Shown here: positions 1 through 11,716 of the stretch, one piece after another
How positions within the stretch are numbered: position 1 is the first letter of the stretch
Layout: each line of letters starts with the position of its first letter
Origin: Jaltomata sinuosa
Lineage: Eukaryota; Streptophyta; Magnoliopsida; Solanales; Solanaceae
Direction of reading: 5' to 3'
Assembly: GCA_003996215.1 (NCBI GenBank)
Contig: QJPP01000443.1
Coordinates: 372,001 to 436,000 of the forward strand
Length of the DNA stretch: 64,000 nucleotides
Position numbers and translations under genes: made by a program
Notes under the pieces: model-generated
Databases searched by the model: none
The model's input: only the letters and a program-made list of their open reading frames with translations
Told to the model about the DNA's origin: nothing

Positions 1-728
1 TTGTGTCATAAGTGACTTCTTGCTGAAGCTTGAACTTGATTGATTAAGGTGATAAGGATAAGTAGTATTCTTGGAGGATAAATCTAGATGTGAGAAGAGA
101 CAGTGACGAGTTTAGGATAAGCCTAAGAGCGGATCACATTAGACATATCACTTTATGCCTTCAATATAGGCCTGAACAGGGTGAAAGCAAGGTGTTAGAT
201 GCAGACTTTAGTAGCTATATGCGCCAATGGGAAGATTTTGAGTCGTAAGCGATGATTTATGGTACTCAGAGGAGGTTATGTAGTTGAAAGATGTTGCTAA
301 GCTGGGGAGCTATAAATCATAGCATATGAGGTGAGAGTAGTTATGTTCTTACTCCATGCCCAGCATACTTAGGTGTTAGGTCTTACATCCTCAAATCGAA
401 TGAGACTTACTTCCAAATTCTTGTTGTTTGTACTCTTATGAACCCTTGTAAGATGACTAATATACTTAGGTCATGTCAGTAGTCCCCATTCAAAGACTCA
501 TGTTACTCATGCAATGAATCGTGTCTATTCTAGTTCCTTGCACTCATAATTCGTGATCAGACGTCTCTTAATAGTTTGTATGATGCTCCTCATGTCAATT
601 CACTTCAAAATTTCCAGTACTCCTTCCATAAAAACCATAGGGATTTACTTTCAGTTGGTGCAATAATTTCTTTCTAGTTACAGCCATTATTCGAGGATGA
701 ATGATCCCCAAGAGGGAGATAATATAAT
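1..728 (+). mobile_element. 3' internal tail of a gypsy-type LTR retrotransposon
   Basis: This stretch has no open frame and leads directly into the LTR at 729. Just before the LTR there is a GAGGATGAATG motif (694-704) followed by a purine-rich run (about 709-720). Many plant gypsy elements end this way, with a GAGGACGAATG-like tail and a polypurine tract. The coding part lies outside the window or has decayed. Assignment rests on this junction and the LTR next to it. Confidence 0.55.
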
Positions 729-2674
729 GTCCCATAAATTTGGAAATTTTTTAGAGCTTAAAATGAACCTACGTGACCTTTAGAACAAATAGAAATCGGT
801 TGGGGGTAAGTTTGGAAGCATTGGGAAGGTGTAGAATGAGAAATGGGACCTTGCATCGCACGGGTAGAGGCCATGCCTTGGCCCCCGCACTACAAGGGCT
901 GACCCTTCCTTTGGTCCGTACCCCGCATGGAGGTCACCCATGCTTTGATCCATGCCCAACACGTGTCCCACTCGTGCTTTGGGGTGTGCCCCGCACACCC
1001 TTTTAAATGGCCTGACGGGACTTTGTTTTATTTCACTATTTTAAGGGCTTTTTGGTATTTTTCTCACCCAAAACCGTCCGCCACCTATTATAAATATTTC
1101 TAAGTCCCTAAGACACGACTCATTCAGTCAAAAACACGCTTCATTCTCCCCATACTTCTAAGAAAAATAAGAGCGCTTAGAGTTCAAAGTTCAAGGCAAA
1201 ACTCAAGCTTTTTATTTGATTCTCTCCATCAAAAAGGTATGTTGAACAATCCTCTTTCAACTAAGTCTATTAGTAATTGATTTACTAACTACGAAAGTGA
1301 TTTTTACAAGTTTGAATATGGATTTTGTTGAATGATTTTCGAAAGAAGAACTTGCTTGAAGTTACGAACTCTTTTTATGAAATTTCCCTTGGTTGTTGAA
1401 TATACTTGAGAATGGAGGATTAGTGTTTGAAATACGAAACCCTAATTATTTTAAAAGTTTGTTGGGACGAATTTGAATCATGAAGTTATGATTCTTTTGT
1501 AAATCGTTTTACTACCTAAACCTTGACTTTTGATGAAAAGGAAAAAGGATTTTCTACTTCCCTCAGCTTTGAAATGATTGTTTGCTAATTATAAATTTGT
1601 CAAACCTTGAGAGAGTATAAAATGTGATTTAACCCTTTCAAGTGTTGGGACTAATGAGGTATGATTTTATGAATGGTCATGGCATAATATGTAAGACTTG
1701 TCAGTCTTGGTATGACGATACCAATTTAATGGATGCCTTCAAATGATAAATGTCTCTTAAAGAATGTTTTACTTGATATTTTGAAAAGATTAAAAGATGA
1801 GCTTAAAGAGAATTAGATGGTTAACTGAGAAGGTATGAGTCTGAAAGACTCATTACCCGAAACAATATTTTACCAACGCGGGTATGGCTTTGTCCTGAAA
1901 TATGGATAACATGGATTTGTCTTGAAATATGTATAACCACTATATGCTTGATTTGATCAGTAGTATGCAGTATATTATGTGATTATGATCTAATCCCGAC
2001 TCATGCAGCAAACATGGGTTGGGGCTTAGCCGGTCGAGTATTGATCAGATCCAAATAGCCCATGGTATTTAAATGGAAGTCGGTGATAACATCTAATTCT
2101 AAAGTAATGTTAATGTATGATTTTCATGAAATGTTTTGAGTACTTCTCCCATATATTTTTCCCTTTTTGACTTATGTTATGACTCTTATGACTTTCTTTA
2201 TAAATTGTATTGCCCCTACCCCTGGGTTGCATACCAGTACTCGTTGTACTGACCATCCTCGGATGATACATCATTTCATGATGTAGGTTTGGAGACACTT
2301 TCTCTTAGTTCTGTGCAGCGTTAGGATCGTTCGGGACAACATTAGCAAGTGGTGAGCCCTCCATCTTCCAAAAGGTGTTTTAAATCCTTATTGTTAAATC
2401 TTGGTTTCCATTTTATGGTATTGTTGGGATCATGTCCCAGTATAAATGTTTCATTTTTATGTTAGAGACTTCATAAACCTATGTAATGTTGTTTAAACGT
2501 TTTGTTCCCAACACTTGGTTAATTTTTAATTATGTTTTAAATAATATTCTCAAATGAGTCCTTTTTCTACAAATGCTTATTTTAATGCTCATGATGTTAT
2601 GCTAAGGGGTCTTCTCGAGCCTTTATTGGTTTGGGTTGATCGTTATGTCTAGGTTCTCTCCCTGGTTCGTGACA
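729..2674 (+). repeat. LTR of a gypsy-type element (probable 3' LTR)
   Basis: The block begins TGTCCCATAAATTTGG and ends GGTTCGTGACA, the TG...CA ends expected of an LTR, and is about 1.95 kb long. A TATA-like TATTATAAATA lies near 1087-1097, followed by CA-rich sequence suitable for a transcription start. GC-rich text around 860-1000 contrasts with the AT-rich flanks. The partner LTR is not in the window, so the ends are inferred from the terminal motifs and the upstream polypurine tract. Short ORFs inside it (for example 773-1006) are not genes. Confidence 0.6.
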
Positions 2675-3778
2675 CATAGCCACTGTATAACAGGCTAGCC
2701 TTTAGGCTCTGTGTATCTGGTATATCCCATAGGCTCTGTATGGATCTTTAGGTTCATCTAGGTAGCCCATAGGTGAACAAGTTGTACTATGGCTCTCTAG
2801 GGAAATCAAAAGTTCAAAACACGAATCATAACTCTGAGGGCAGCCACAATGGCCTCGTAGGTAAAAATAACCAATGTATGGCCCAAAAGCATCAGTGAGC
2901 AATCAAGTGGACCGAAGGCAAGAAACCTAACTATAAGCGACCAATATATTTAATTCCTAAGTTTTATGTAAACACGGTGTCAAAATATGGCTACAAGGCA
3001 TCCAACATAATCACATATGGCTGCGAGTAGTTTGTCTACAACACGCTAGATATATAGCTCTTAGGCTTTAGGAAAACATGCTAAAAGAATGGAATAGCCT
3101 TAACATACTCTTTTTCCGTTGCCTCTTTGTCATCTAACAACTTCACCCCCGACACTACAATAACAAGGAGTGAACTCAATCAACAACAAAGAAGAAAAAT
3201 GACTACAACAAGTCAACCAAAACTACAGATTTACACCAACAAACTCTATGTACTCTCAACTTGGAGTAGCTAAAAATCAATAAGAAGAGGATGTTACCTT
3301 GCTACGAAATCTTCTTTGTTTTTGAACTGGGTTTTAGATTGGGCCTGTATCCCTTTTTTGTACATATTGGGCCTCAACCTTTTGCTTTTGTTTTTGCTTA
3401 TCAATAAAATGGTCCAACTTTGGACCTAAAATTTAATGTAAAAAACTTTGCTACGAAAGCCCAGAACTACTGCTATGCATCTCAACACACTCAAAACCCT
3501 ACGCTAATAAAAAATGCAAAACTATTGTAAAAACTACATTCACAAGTCAGGTGTTACGTGAATTATAACTTTCATTAAGCTCCAAGGCCAAAACATTCAT
3601 ATATGGAGAGAAATTAGAAGGGTATACTATGTTTTCTAAATTTGAAATGAAATAAAATGACCAAGAGGTGATATATATATATATATATGATTTTTGCATC
3701 ATCATAGGAGCACCTAAGGGAGCGAGGCTTATAGAAATTAGCATTTTGTATTGTCCATTAAAGATGCTCATCCTAGAA
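2675..3778. other. Unassigned intergenic sequence with a TA microsatellite
   Basis: No supported gene. The sequence right of the LTR shows no clear element ends. A (TA)n run sits at about 3669-3688. Short ORFs on the minus strand (2702-2902, 3547-3771) lack recognisable domains. Confidence 0.5.
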
Positions 3779-3779
3779 G

Positions 3780-4370
3780 TTGGTCATGGTATTTTGTTTC
3801 CTTAATCAAAGTAAGAGTCTACTCCATATCTTCCTAGAATAAGAGCATTCTAGTATTAAGTGATCTCTATATTCTTCCTCATTCTGGTATAAAGAACATT
3901 TTTGTGTCAACTTGCATTCCCTATTTGGTCATTCTGTCAACAGTAAGTAGTCTATTTTGTATAAGTAACCATAAAGTAAATTTAGCTTTAGTCTAGCATC
4001 ATTATGGAATAGCAAGTATTTCAAGAGTAGTATTTGTCGGTCACCTATGAGATTAAAATATAATTGTTTAATGATACTCTTTCTTGTCAGGTTAATCTGA
4101 GAGTGAGTTAATACCTCCTTAGCCTCAATGATATTTCTTACCATCCAGCTAGCTTGCTTGGAAATAGTGACATTCTACATTGATGCTTCTTTTATATAGT
4201 AAGCTTTTTGGAGGTCAATCTTCACCATGCACCTAGGAGAAATATCTTTCCTAGTGTAAGACTTGACTAGCTCATGTGCTAGGATAACATTGTCAGAGAT
4301 TTTCTTTCCAGGGATGAAGTCTGCTTGGACTTCACATTACTGACGCAAGTTAAGATCTTTGCAATCACCT
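3780..4370 (-). pseudogene. LINE reverse-transcriptase remnant (internally deleted)
   Basis: Read on the minus strand, 4190-4340 encodes a degraded RT block with the residues QADFIPGKKISDNVILAHEL and then a KIDLQKAY motif, typical of the plant LINE RT core. It then jumps (about 4180) straight to ASWMVRNIIEAKE and a zf-RVT-like segment ending in a decayed Cys/His region near 3850-3930. In intact LINEs several hundred residues, including the catalytic FADD region, separate these parts, so a large internal deletion is evident. Several stops and frameshifts are present. It is a dead fossil fragment of a non-LTR retrotransposon. Confidence 0.75.
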
Positions 4371-4449
4371 TATATAGCAATGCAATTTAAGGGCCCGTAT
4401 ATAATCTATTTGAGCTAAAATTGGTATCCATTATCATATTCAATCCAAA

Positions 4450-5038
4450 TATTTGCATGAATGGTCCCTATTTTGGGATGGTCTTTAATTTTTATCCCTC
4501 AAATTTATGGTCTTTAAATTTTTGTCCTTACTGCTCATTTAAGGAATTTTTGTAGGCCAAAGTACTCGTAATTATGATATAATTTCGCAAAGCAAAACTA
4601 ATTTCGCACTTTTGCTTTGGGGATAACTTGTGCCACTGAAAGTATGCCCCGTGACATAACTTGTGCCACTAAACTTATGTCTTGGAGCATAAGTTGGGCC
4701 ACTAAAATTCTGCCTTGGAGAATAACTTGTGCCTTAGCTTAATTTATTTTGCCTTTTAGGCATAACTTATGCCACTACACTTATGCCTTGAGCCATAATT
4801 TGTGTCTTGGACATAAATTTTTTTGTGTTAGTGCATAACTTATTTCACTGAACTTATGCCCTGAGACATACTTTAACTAAACTTATGCCTTGCGTTTTTT
4901 TTTTGTTTTTTCACTATTAAGGGAATTTTTGACCTTTTCTGATTACTTTAAAGCTTTGAAGGGTAAAATTTAAAGAAGAACAATCTTAAGGAGCAAAAAT
5001 TAAAGACCACCTCAAAATAAGGGCATTTGTGCCCATTC
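4450..5038. mobile_element. TIR element with TTATGCC-type internal repeats
   Basis: The ends form an inverted repeat: GGTCTTTAATTTTTATCCCT near 4480-4499 matches the reverse complement of AGGAGCAAAAATTAAAGACC near 4989-5008, and the pairing extends outward with mismatches. The interior (4620-4895) is a run of degenerate copies of a unit built on ATAACTTGTGCCACTAAACT and TTATGCCTTG. No coding capacity; non-autonomous DNA transposon (MITE-like) of unknown superfamily. Confidence 0.65.
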
Positions 5039-5361
5039 AATCGACAAAAATATATTTAAAAATATGGGTTTTGATAGAATATCAATTTTAATTAGACAGA
5101 TTTAAGGAGACAAAATGAAAGAAAGGGAAAAATGGAGGAGAGAATTAAAGAGACAAATAAAATGGAGAAATTTAAGGAGATGACTACTAAATGTCATTTA
5201 TTTTAGGCTTAATTTTCTAAATAAAATATTTGATTTAAAATATGTCAATTCTCTCTAGAAATTGTATGTGCATGTCAATACCCCAAATTTCCTAAAAAAT
5301 AAAAAGTAATTATGAAACATCCTTGGGCCTTGTGTCTGAGTCCTACGTTATGATTTTTTTA
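5039..5361. other. AT-rich intergenic spacer
   Basis: Purine-rich AT-rich sequence between two MITEs. No gene or element ends seen. Confidence 0.5.
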
Positions 5362-5790
5362 TTTTGGGGCAAGGACACAAATAGCCAAGTCGACTGAAAT
5401 AAATCCCAACAAATAATCAAAGAATTAAAAATCCTACTTTCTAGCCAATTCGCGAGCTCTGGAGTCGCTATACATATTCTATACAACAATGATATAATTT
5501 TTATGCACATCCTATATACAATAATTATACAGTTTCTATACACATCCTGTACAGATACATATTATATACAATAATTATACAGTTTCTATATATATCTTAT
5601 ACAGTTTCTATAGAAATTTTAAACAGATGCTTATCCTATACAACAATTATACAGGTCCAATACATATTCTATACATGGTCATAAAATTTAAATAGCCGAA
5701 TGGCTATATAATGACTTTATTTTGAAAAGGCTATTTTTAGTGGAATTACTTTGGCCGAGTGGCCATGCCATGTCCTTTTCCCTTTTATTT
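5362..5790. mobile_element. MITE with TATACA-rich interior
   Basis: Left end GGGGCAAGGACACAAATAGC and right end (reverse complement) AGGGAAAAGGACATGGCATG form imperfect terminal inverted repeats extending about 35 bp. The interior 5465-5670 repeats short units such as CAATAATTATACAGTTTCTA and ATACACATCC. The small minus-strand ORF at 5343-5543 is made of these repeats and is not a gene. Confidence 0.6.
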
Positions 5791-5822
5791 TAACTTAAAG
5801 GAAGGTTGTACTTGTAGTTACG

Positions 5823-6387
5823 GATGAGCATAAAAATCGATAAATAAAAAAATCGGATCAAATTGAACTAATTTAATTTTTTTGGTTTAGTTTTGGTTCT
5901 GATTTTTCTAAAATTTCGATGTTCGATTTGATTTTTGATTTTAGGATGTTGGTTTTTTAATTTTTTTCATTTAACCAAAATTTTATAACTTTAAGTTCAA
6001 AAAAATAAAAATTACTACACCAGAGGCCTAAAAAGTTTAGATCCAATTACACCCTACCTAATCCCAAAACCCATTAACGGTAGAAAATTTATTTTATTTA
6101 TATAGTTGACACAATTATTTAAGTTTTTCACAAGTAATAAGTTATATAGGAGTTTTAACATGTTAAGAAAATATCTACATTTACTAATAAGATATATATT
6201 TTAAAAAATGTAAATCAACTAACTCGGTTGAGAATAGGTAAGAAAAAGTTCAAACTTTAAAATATTGCCTAGTTATGTTTTTTATTCGAAATTAGGCTCA
6301 TTTTGAATTAAATTTTGAAAAACAAAATATAAAATAAAATGTTTATTTTACATTAAAAAACATAAAATAACTATTTTTAATTAAAAA
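5823..6387. mobile_element. Left part of an interrupted hAT-like MITE
   Basis: Starts GATGAGCATAAAAATCG and continues with TTTGGTTTAGTTTTGGTT-type sequence, a style shared with the hAT-like MITEs at 10899 and 20782. Its likely right end is at about 9474-9550, where the reverse complement reads GGCGTTCGGTTTTCAGC. The two halves are separated by a 3.1 kb insertion flanked by TAATTAAAAA. The pairing of halves is inference. Confidence 0.45.
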
Positions 6388-7724
6388 GGGGGAAAACTAC
6401 GGAGTTCAGCATACTTATGCCACTAATTATCTCTTATAGTTTAACTTTGTATTAATTACAATTGGTAGCCAGACACGTAGTTAATAACCTAACTTTAAAA
6501 AATATGCTTCATACACGCGTGTATCGTTTCCTCTCTCCCTCCCTCTCTTTCTCTTTCTCTTTTCTAGCCAATCGCTTGAATATCGCGGTCATGTTCGATC
6601 GCTTTCCGGCCAGAATCAAAGTGGCGCAACCCCTGGGGTTTGTAGTCATCTTCATTGCATATCTTCCCAAAAAATTACAGTCAATTTGGACGGTGAAATT
6701 GTAGATGACATATATATTGTTGAGTGCGGAGCTCCGGCCACTTTCTCCAACCAAGACCAATGCCATCTCAAGCGCCACAACAAGACGAATTCAGCCATAC
6801 AAAAATTCCTAAATTTTCATGGCCAGATCTTGTCAAAATTGAGTTTGAACATTGTGCTACCTATGACATATTCCGGCGATAATGGCGAAATTGGGTTAAT
6901 GACATAATACATATTTATTTGTTAATACAAATTAGTATGTGTATATCAACGAAATCAAGTCTCTTTTATACTTGTATTTTGTATTCGTTGATACAATTGT
7001 ATTCATTAATATAAATTGTATTTGTTGATACAACTTGAACCATCCGAACACAAATGATACATTTGTATACAATTCTATTTGTTGATGCACTTGTATTCAT
7101 TGATATGAATTGTATTAGTTGAAACAACTTGATTCATATAAATACAAATGATACACTTGTATTTGTATATGATAGACTCGAGCAAATATAAATAATGCAT
7201 ATACTTGTTTATATACAAATACAGATGATAAGTTTGATACATTTGAGAAAGAGGGAAAGAGGTGAAAATACAAAATACAAAGAAGGAGAAAGAGAGGGGA
7301 GAAAATACAAAATATCAAAAAAAAAAAAAAAGAGAGAAAAAGAGAAAAGAGAGGTTTGTATTCGTTGATACACCTATATTTGTTGACTATATTTGTTGAA
7401 ACAAATATAGTGATACAACGGCTAGCCAACTAGAAATGGGCTACGGTTTGTAATTTTGTAATTTCTTGAATTTGCATTTATACTATATAGTTTAATCATA
7501 GTATTTGTATATTGTATTTTGTATATAATAGAATCAAGTATGCGATTTGTATTTTGTATTCGCTCATACAAATACAGTTGATAACAGTTTGTTGATACAA
7601 ATACAATTGATAACGGTTGATATAAATACAGTTGATACAAGGGGCTACGAATTATAATTTTTGAAATTGTAGCTATGAAAACCTATTTTCGCCTATATGT
7701 ATGTTATTTCTGAAAGTTGCCCTA
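6388..7724. mobile_element. TIR-like element A, with TTTGTAT/GTTGATACAA repeats
   Basis: Left end GGGGGAAAACTACGGAGTTC; right end, reverse complemented, reads TAGGGCAACTTTCAGAAA, a weak inverted repeat. From about 6950 to 7640 the interior is a degenerate array of TATTTGTTGATACAA-type units, interrupted by a purine-rich poly-A patch at 7317-7331. ORFs inside it (6462-6907, 7115-7640) are low-complexity and not genes. A related sequence lies in opposite orientation at 35200-35650. Confidence 0.5.
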
Positions 7725-8079
7725 AAAAATAGCCTATTTTATGAGGAGAAAAATAGCCCATTAAAAGGCCCATAATAAAAAAAGGATAAACAACAGAAAA
7801 CCCACATGCTCAGGGTCTAATTACTCTCTTTAAACACTAATTTACCTAATTACATTATTTTACCACTTTTAAAGCTTCAGATACATCCCCTTTTCATGCT
7901 GGTTGTATGTCTTTCAGATACATGAACAACTAATTATGAAAATTTTAATTAATCAAATCCCTTAATATAAGGCGCAAATCAAGGAATATATCTTTGTTTA
8001 ATTAATTTTATTTTATTACTTTTTAAAAATAATAAATTCATTAATATAAAACGAAAACATGTATATTTTCACCAAATTT

Positions 8080-8580
8080 CTTTGATATATTTATTATCAA
8101 TTTTATACGGTGTATTCAAATACATATATTTAATATCCAAGATACATGTATCTGGTGTTAAAGATGCACAGAACATTCATCAAATTTCATTTAGTGTATG
8201 CTTATATGTATCTAGTATAAATTTCATGTATCTATTTACATGTATTTAGTATTAATTTCATATATTTGCTTATATGTATCCAATATTAATTTGATGTATC
8301 TGGTATCAATGAATGATACACAAATATGTATTTAATATTAATTTCATGTATTTATTCATTTGATTCTAATATTAATTTCATATATATATTTATATGTATC
8401 TAGTATTAATATGATGAAAACACAGTCTCCAATAAGTGATTTAATGTATCTGTTTATATGTATCCAGTATTAATTTAATGTATCTAGTATTAATTTGATG
8501 TATCCAATATCAATTTTATACATGTATCTAGTATTAAAGTTGCCTCGTCGGAATATTGATACATGTATTTGTACATAGAT
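8080..8580. repeat. Minisatellite-like array of ATGTATCTAGTATTAATTT
   Basis: About fifteen degenerate, loosely spaced copies of a unit made of ATGTATCT(A/G)GTATTAATTT plus a short spacer. It lies inside TIR element B and looks like internal amplification of that element. Confidence 0.65.
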
Positions 8581-9297
8581 ACATGCTTAGAAGATGAAGA
8601 AGAAACACATATACATCTTTATCAACGTAAACAACAGGAAAAATAACAACCCCAAATTCAAAATTTCTATCAAAGTTATCCCGTCAAAACTTTTAATACA
8701 TGTATTTGTGCATAGGTACATACTTATAAGAATAAGAAGAAACAAAGATACATCTTTATCAAGCCATGAGTAAGCATCCTCAGCTAAATCCTTCATATAA
8801 TCATGGCCTCTTTATCTAGATATTGCTACATTAATCTTTTTTTTTGCGCTTGGTAAGCAAAATAGTTTTGTCAGCATACAAGTTTCAGTGGACTCCTCTC
8901 TAGACATTGATGAAATCTAAGATGTTTATCATTGAAAAAAAAATTGTATGCCCACGAAAAGGCTTAGAAATTCTTCTAATACTTCTCTAAACTACTCATC
9001 TCCGTAAACCCTATCAATAATACACCCTTTGCAAGCAGATGCAATTGTGCTGCTGGATCCAAAGGCGAGACAAGGACAGGGGGTGGAGCGTGATTTAGTG
9101 AGAATAAGAAATGAGAAAGAAGGGAGAATCACGATTAATTGTGATTTAAATTTGGGTTGTGCATGATTTGTGGCATGTAAAAAGGTATGTTGGGTATGTG
9201 ATGTATCTGATGCAAAGAGTAGAGTTTTTTTGTTAACACGTGGTATATTAAGTAATTAAAATAAAGTAGTGAAAGAATTAGTAGATATAGTAAGGAT

Positions 9298-9428
9298 TAG
9301 GGGTGGCAAAATCAAACACAACTTGCCCAACCGACCCAATCCATTTAGGTTTGGATTGGCTATTGACCTGCCTATTTGTTAGCTCAACCCATCCAAATTT
9401 AACCCAATCCGCCCAATTGCCACCCCTA
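9298..9428. mobile_element. 131-bp hAT-type MITE
   Basis: A complete small element: perfect 12-bp terminal inverted repeats TAGGGGTGGCAA / TTGCCACCCCTA and a perfect 8-bp target-site duplication GTAAGGAT (9290-9297 and 9429-9436). The 8-bp duplication and the TAGGGGTG start are typical of hAT-family MITEs. It inserted into TIR element B near its right end. Confidence 0.88.
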
Positions 9429-9473
9429 GTAAGGATGTTTGGCACTTTATGTAGTTTACCCTAAAAAAAAAAC

Positions 9474-9550
9474 TAATTAAAAAATTGAATTGAACGGAAC
9501 TATTTCGATTCAATGTTCAATACACCCTAACAAAAAATCAAAAGCTGAAA
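9474..9550. mobile_element. Right part of an interrupted hAT-like MITE (probable)
   Basis: Sequence GAATTGAACGGAACTATTTC followed by a GAAAACCGAACGCC end resembles the closing arm of the element whose left part is at 5823-6387. The pairing is inferred from sequence style and from the direct repeats around the intervening insertion. Confidence 0.35.
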
Positions 9551-9586
9551 ACCGAACGCCTTTCCCTAGTTATAGTATAAACATGA

Positions 9587-10708
9587 GAGAAAATGCATCA
9601 ATACCCCCCTAAAGTTGGTCGACATTTGAAAGTAGACACCTAAACTTTACGAGGATCCTATTACCCACTAAATAATTTTAAACTGATACTATTATATTAT
9701 TTTCAGACGAATCACAATTTTAAAATATAGGTGTTAATCACGCAATAATTATTATTTGACACGTGCTAACTTTATTAAATATGTATATTTTTTATTTTTA
9801 GTCTTTTTCTCTTTATATTTTTCCTTTTTCTCTCTTCCCTCCCTCTCTCTTTCTTTTTGACTTTTTTTTCTTATTCTACTTAATTTTTCCCTCCACATAT
9901 TTCTTCTCCAACATATCCCCTCCACCGTATATTGATTTTTCTTCTTCTCCACCTAACTTTACTTCCTTTTCACTGTCATTATTATAATCAGTAAAAACTT
10001 TCCAAAAGTTTTTCTTTACTACTTTCTCAATTTTTATTAAATAATTGATAGTAAAAAAAAAAAATTTTGAACAAATTTTATAATTTTGGGGATATCAATA
10101 ATTAACTTATCTCATTTTTATATTATTTTTGCAATTAAGATTTTGAAAAGAATGATATGCAACAATATTAAAAATGAAGGTTTGTAGAGAATCAATAATT
10201 TTTCTAAAATTCGTAAATAGCTGAATTGAAGCTCGAATAGAAAACTAAATGATACTTCTAATCATCTTGAAATCTATCGGGTTTTATAAAATTGTTCAAA
10301 ATGTAAAAAAAATGGGGGTAAGAACTTGAAATTGAAGAGAGTAAAATGAAAATGATAAAGGAAAATGGGTAGAGTTATGACGGAAATGATGACATTGAAA
10401 GCGGCAGGGTCCATCAGATTTACCAAGAAGAAAATAAAGAAAAAAAGAATAAGAAACAAAGTTAAAATAATAAGAGAAATAAAAAAAATATTTTATAGAA
10501 AAAAACTCATAAAAATAAAGTTATAGTCATTTTTGTGGAGTCTTCACGCTCTTTAAGAGAGTGGATATACTCTCTATGCCAAGTGGTTTAAAAATGATAT
10601 AATAATATCAGTTGAAAATTATTTCATGGGATAATAAAACCCCAATAAAATTTAGATGTCTATTCTCAAATGTCGATCAACTTTAAGAGGGTCTTGATGC
10701 ATTTTCTC
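9587..10708. mobile_element. Mutator-like long-TIR MITE
   Basis: Long terminal inverted repeats of more than 100 bp: the left end GAGAAAATGCATCAATACCC and the right end, reverse complemented, GAGAAAATGCATCAAGACCC stay aligned through CTTTA, TATTA and AATAATTTT blocks. The flanks carry a 9-bp duplication, TAAACATGA (9578-9586) and TAAACATAA (10709-10717), 8 of 9 identical. Long TIRs plus 9-bp duplications indicate the Mutator superfamily. No transposase frame; minus-strand ORFs at 9752-9952 and 10274-10459 are low-complexity. Confidence 0.8.
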
Positions 10709-10898
10709 TAAACATAATGACATGCTTAGTTACGTATAGCAAACACAATTGCAACGTTGAAACATAGGTGATATTACTCCATTATTTGCACCGTATAGCC
10801 CTTTTTGAGGTCACTCTTCAACTTATGTTCCCATTTGATTTAAAAATCTCTTCATTAGAAGTAGTCTGACTTGGATGAACTTAACTTACTGCTTTAAA

Positions 10899-11388
10899 TT
10901 TAGGGTGTGCATTCGATTTTTTCAGTTTGATTTTAATATTATTTATTTATTTCAATTTTGTAAGAGTGTAATTAATCTGAGTCAAAATAAATTTGGTTTG
11001 GTTCGATTGTTCTCTATTCGATTTGATTTTTTTGGTTATCTTAATAATTAATAATATAATCAAAGTTATATTTGCATGTTGAAAAAAATAAAAATTATAT
11101 ACAAGAAGAAGTAATAATATTGAATCAATTAAATATACTTTCTAATATAAGCCACGAATAAAATATTAAAATACAATACCTAAAAGTATATCAATAGATG
11201 TACAAACGTAAAATATAAACTAAATCATAATTGCCGTTTTAATTTTTTTATTAGAGTATTATATATAATTCAATTTTTTTGGATTTTTATTTTTCTAAAT
11301 CTGAAACCAAATCAAAAAATCAATCCAAATTAAAATTCAGTTTGATTTAGTTTGATTTTCAATTTAGTCCGAATAATGCACACCATTG
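10899..11388. mobile_element. hAT-like MITE (490 bp)
   Basis: Ends TTTAGGGTGTGCAT and, reverse complemented from the right, CAATGGTGTGCAT, flanked by 8-bp duplications GCTTTAAA (10891-10898) and GCTTTAAT (11389-11396). Interior AT-rich with TTTGGTTTGGTTCG-type arms. It sits about 330 bp upstream of gene A, so it is part of its upstream region. Confidence 0.75.
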
Positions 11389-11396
11389 GCTTTAAT

Positions 11397-11716
11397 CGTT
11401 TATCGAGAACAGGATTTAAATAGATTACCTAAATGGCTATTTGTGCAATCGCTCCTATTTTACTCGGTTGTTACTGTTTAGGCCTTAAATATTGGTCCTG
11501 ACCTAAAAATGGTTATTTGTGCAAATCCTTATTGATCCATCAACAAGGACAAACCATGAAATCCAAATAGTCATTTTTTTTCCTGAAAATATCATTCCTT
11601 TTATTGGGATTCGTGCAATTGCTGAATCAGTTTGAAGCTTTGGTTCTCCTGTCCAAATTGAAGCCAACGTTTATGACCCACTAAGGATTCTTGGAAGAAG
11701 ATTATTTTTTCTTTTC
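11397..11716 (+). promoter_or_regulatory. Upstream region and probable 5' UTR of gene A
   Basis: The only stretch between the MITE and the start codon. A TATA-like TTTAAATAGATT lies near 11414. An AAATGGCTATTTGTGC / AAATAGTCATTT imperfect inverted repeat (about 11440-11575) suggests a small decayed MITE in the promoter. The transcription start cannot be fixed from sequence. Confidence 0.3.

Larger units (their letters stand above)
7783..9462. mobile_element. TIR element B, with TGTATCTAGTATTAATTT repeats
   Basis: Left end AGGATAAACAACAGAAAACC and right end, reverse complemented, AGGGTAAACTACATAAAGTG match with few differences, giving terminal inverted repeats. Inside is a minisatellite-like array (8080-8580) and, at 9298-9428, a later hAT-like MITE. 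It abuts element A; the pair is bounded by direct TAATTAAAAA copies at 6378-6387 and 9474-9483. Confidence 0.55.

Noticed and set aside
773..1006. Overlapping ORFs on both strands (773-1006 and 780-998)
   Set aside because: They lie in the GC-richer part of an LTR, have no domain, and opposed frames of equal length are typical of chance.
3669..3688. TA microsatellites (also 29237, 57680)
   Set aside because: Ordinary simple repeats, listed within regions but not of special interest.
6462..6907. Two + strand ORFs of 80 and 73 codons
   Set aside because: They run through the CT-rich and unique part of TIR element A, start with low-complexity sequence, and match no domain.
7115..7640. Minus ORFs rich in Phe, Leu and Tyr
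   Set aside because: Products of TTTGTATT and GTTGATACAA repeats; composition explains the open frames.
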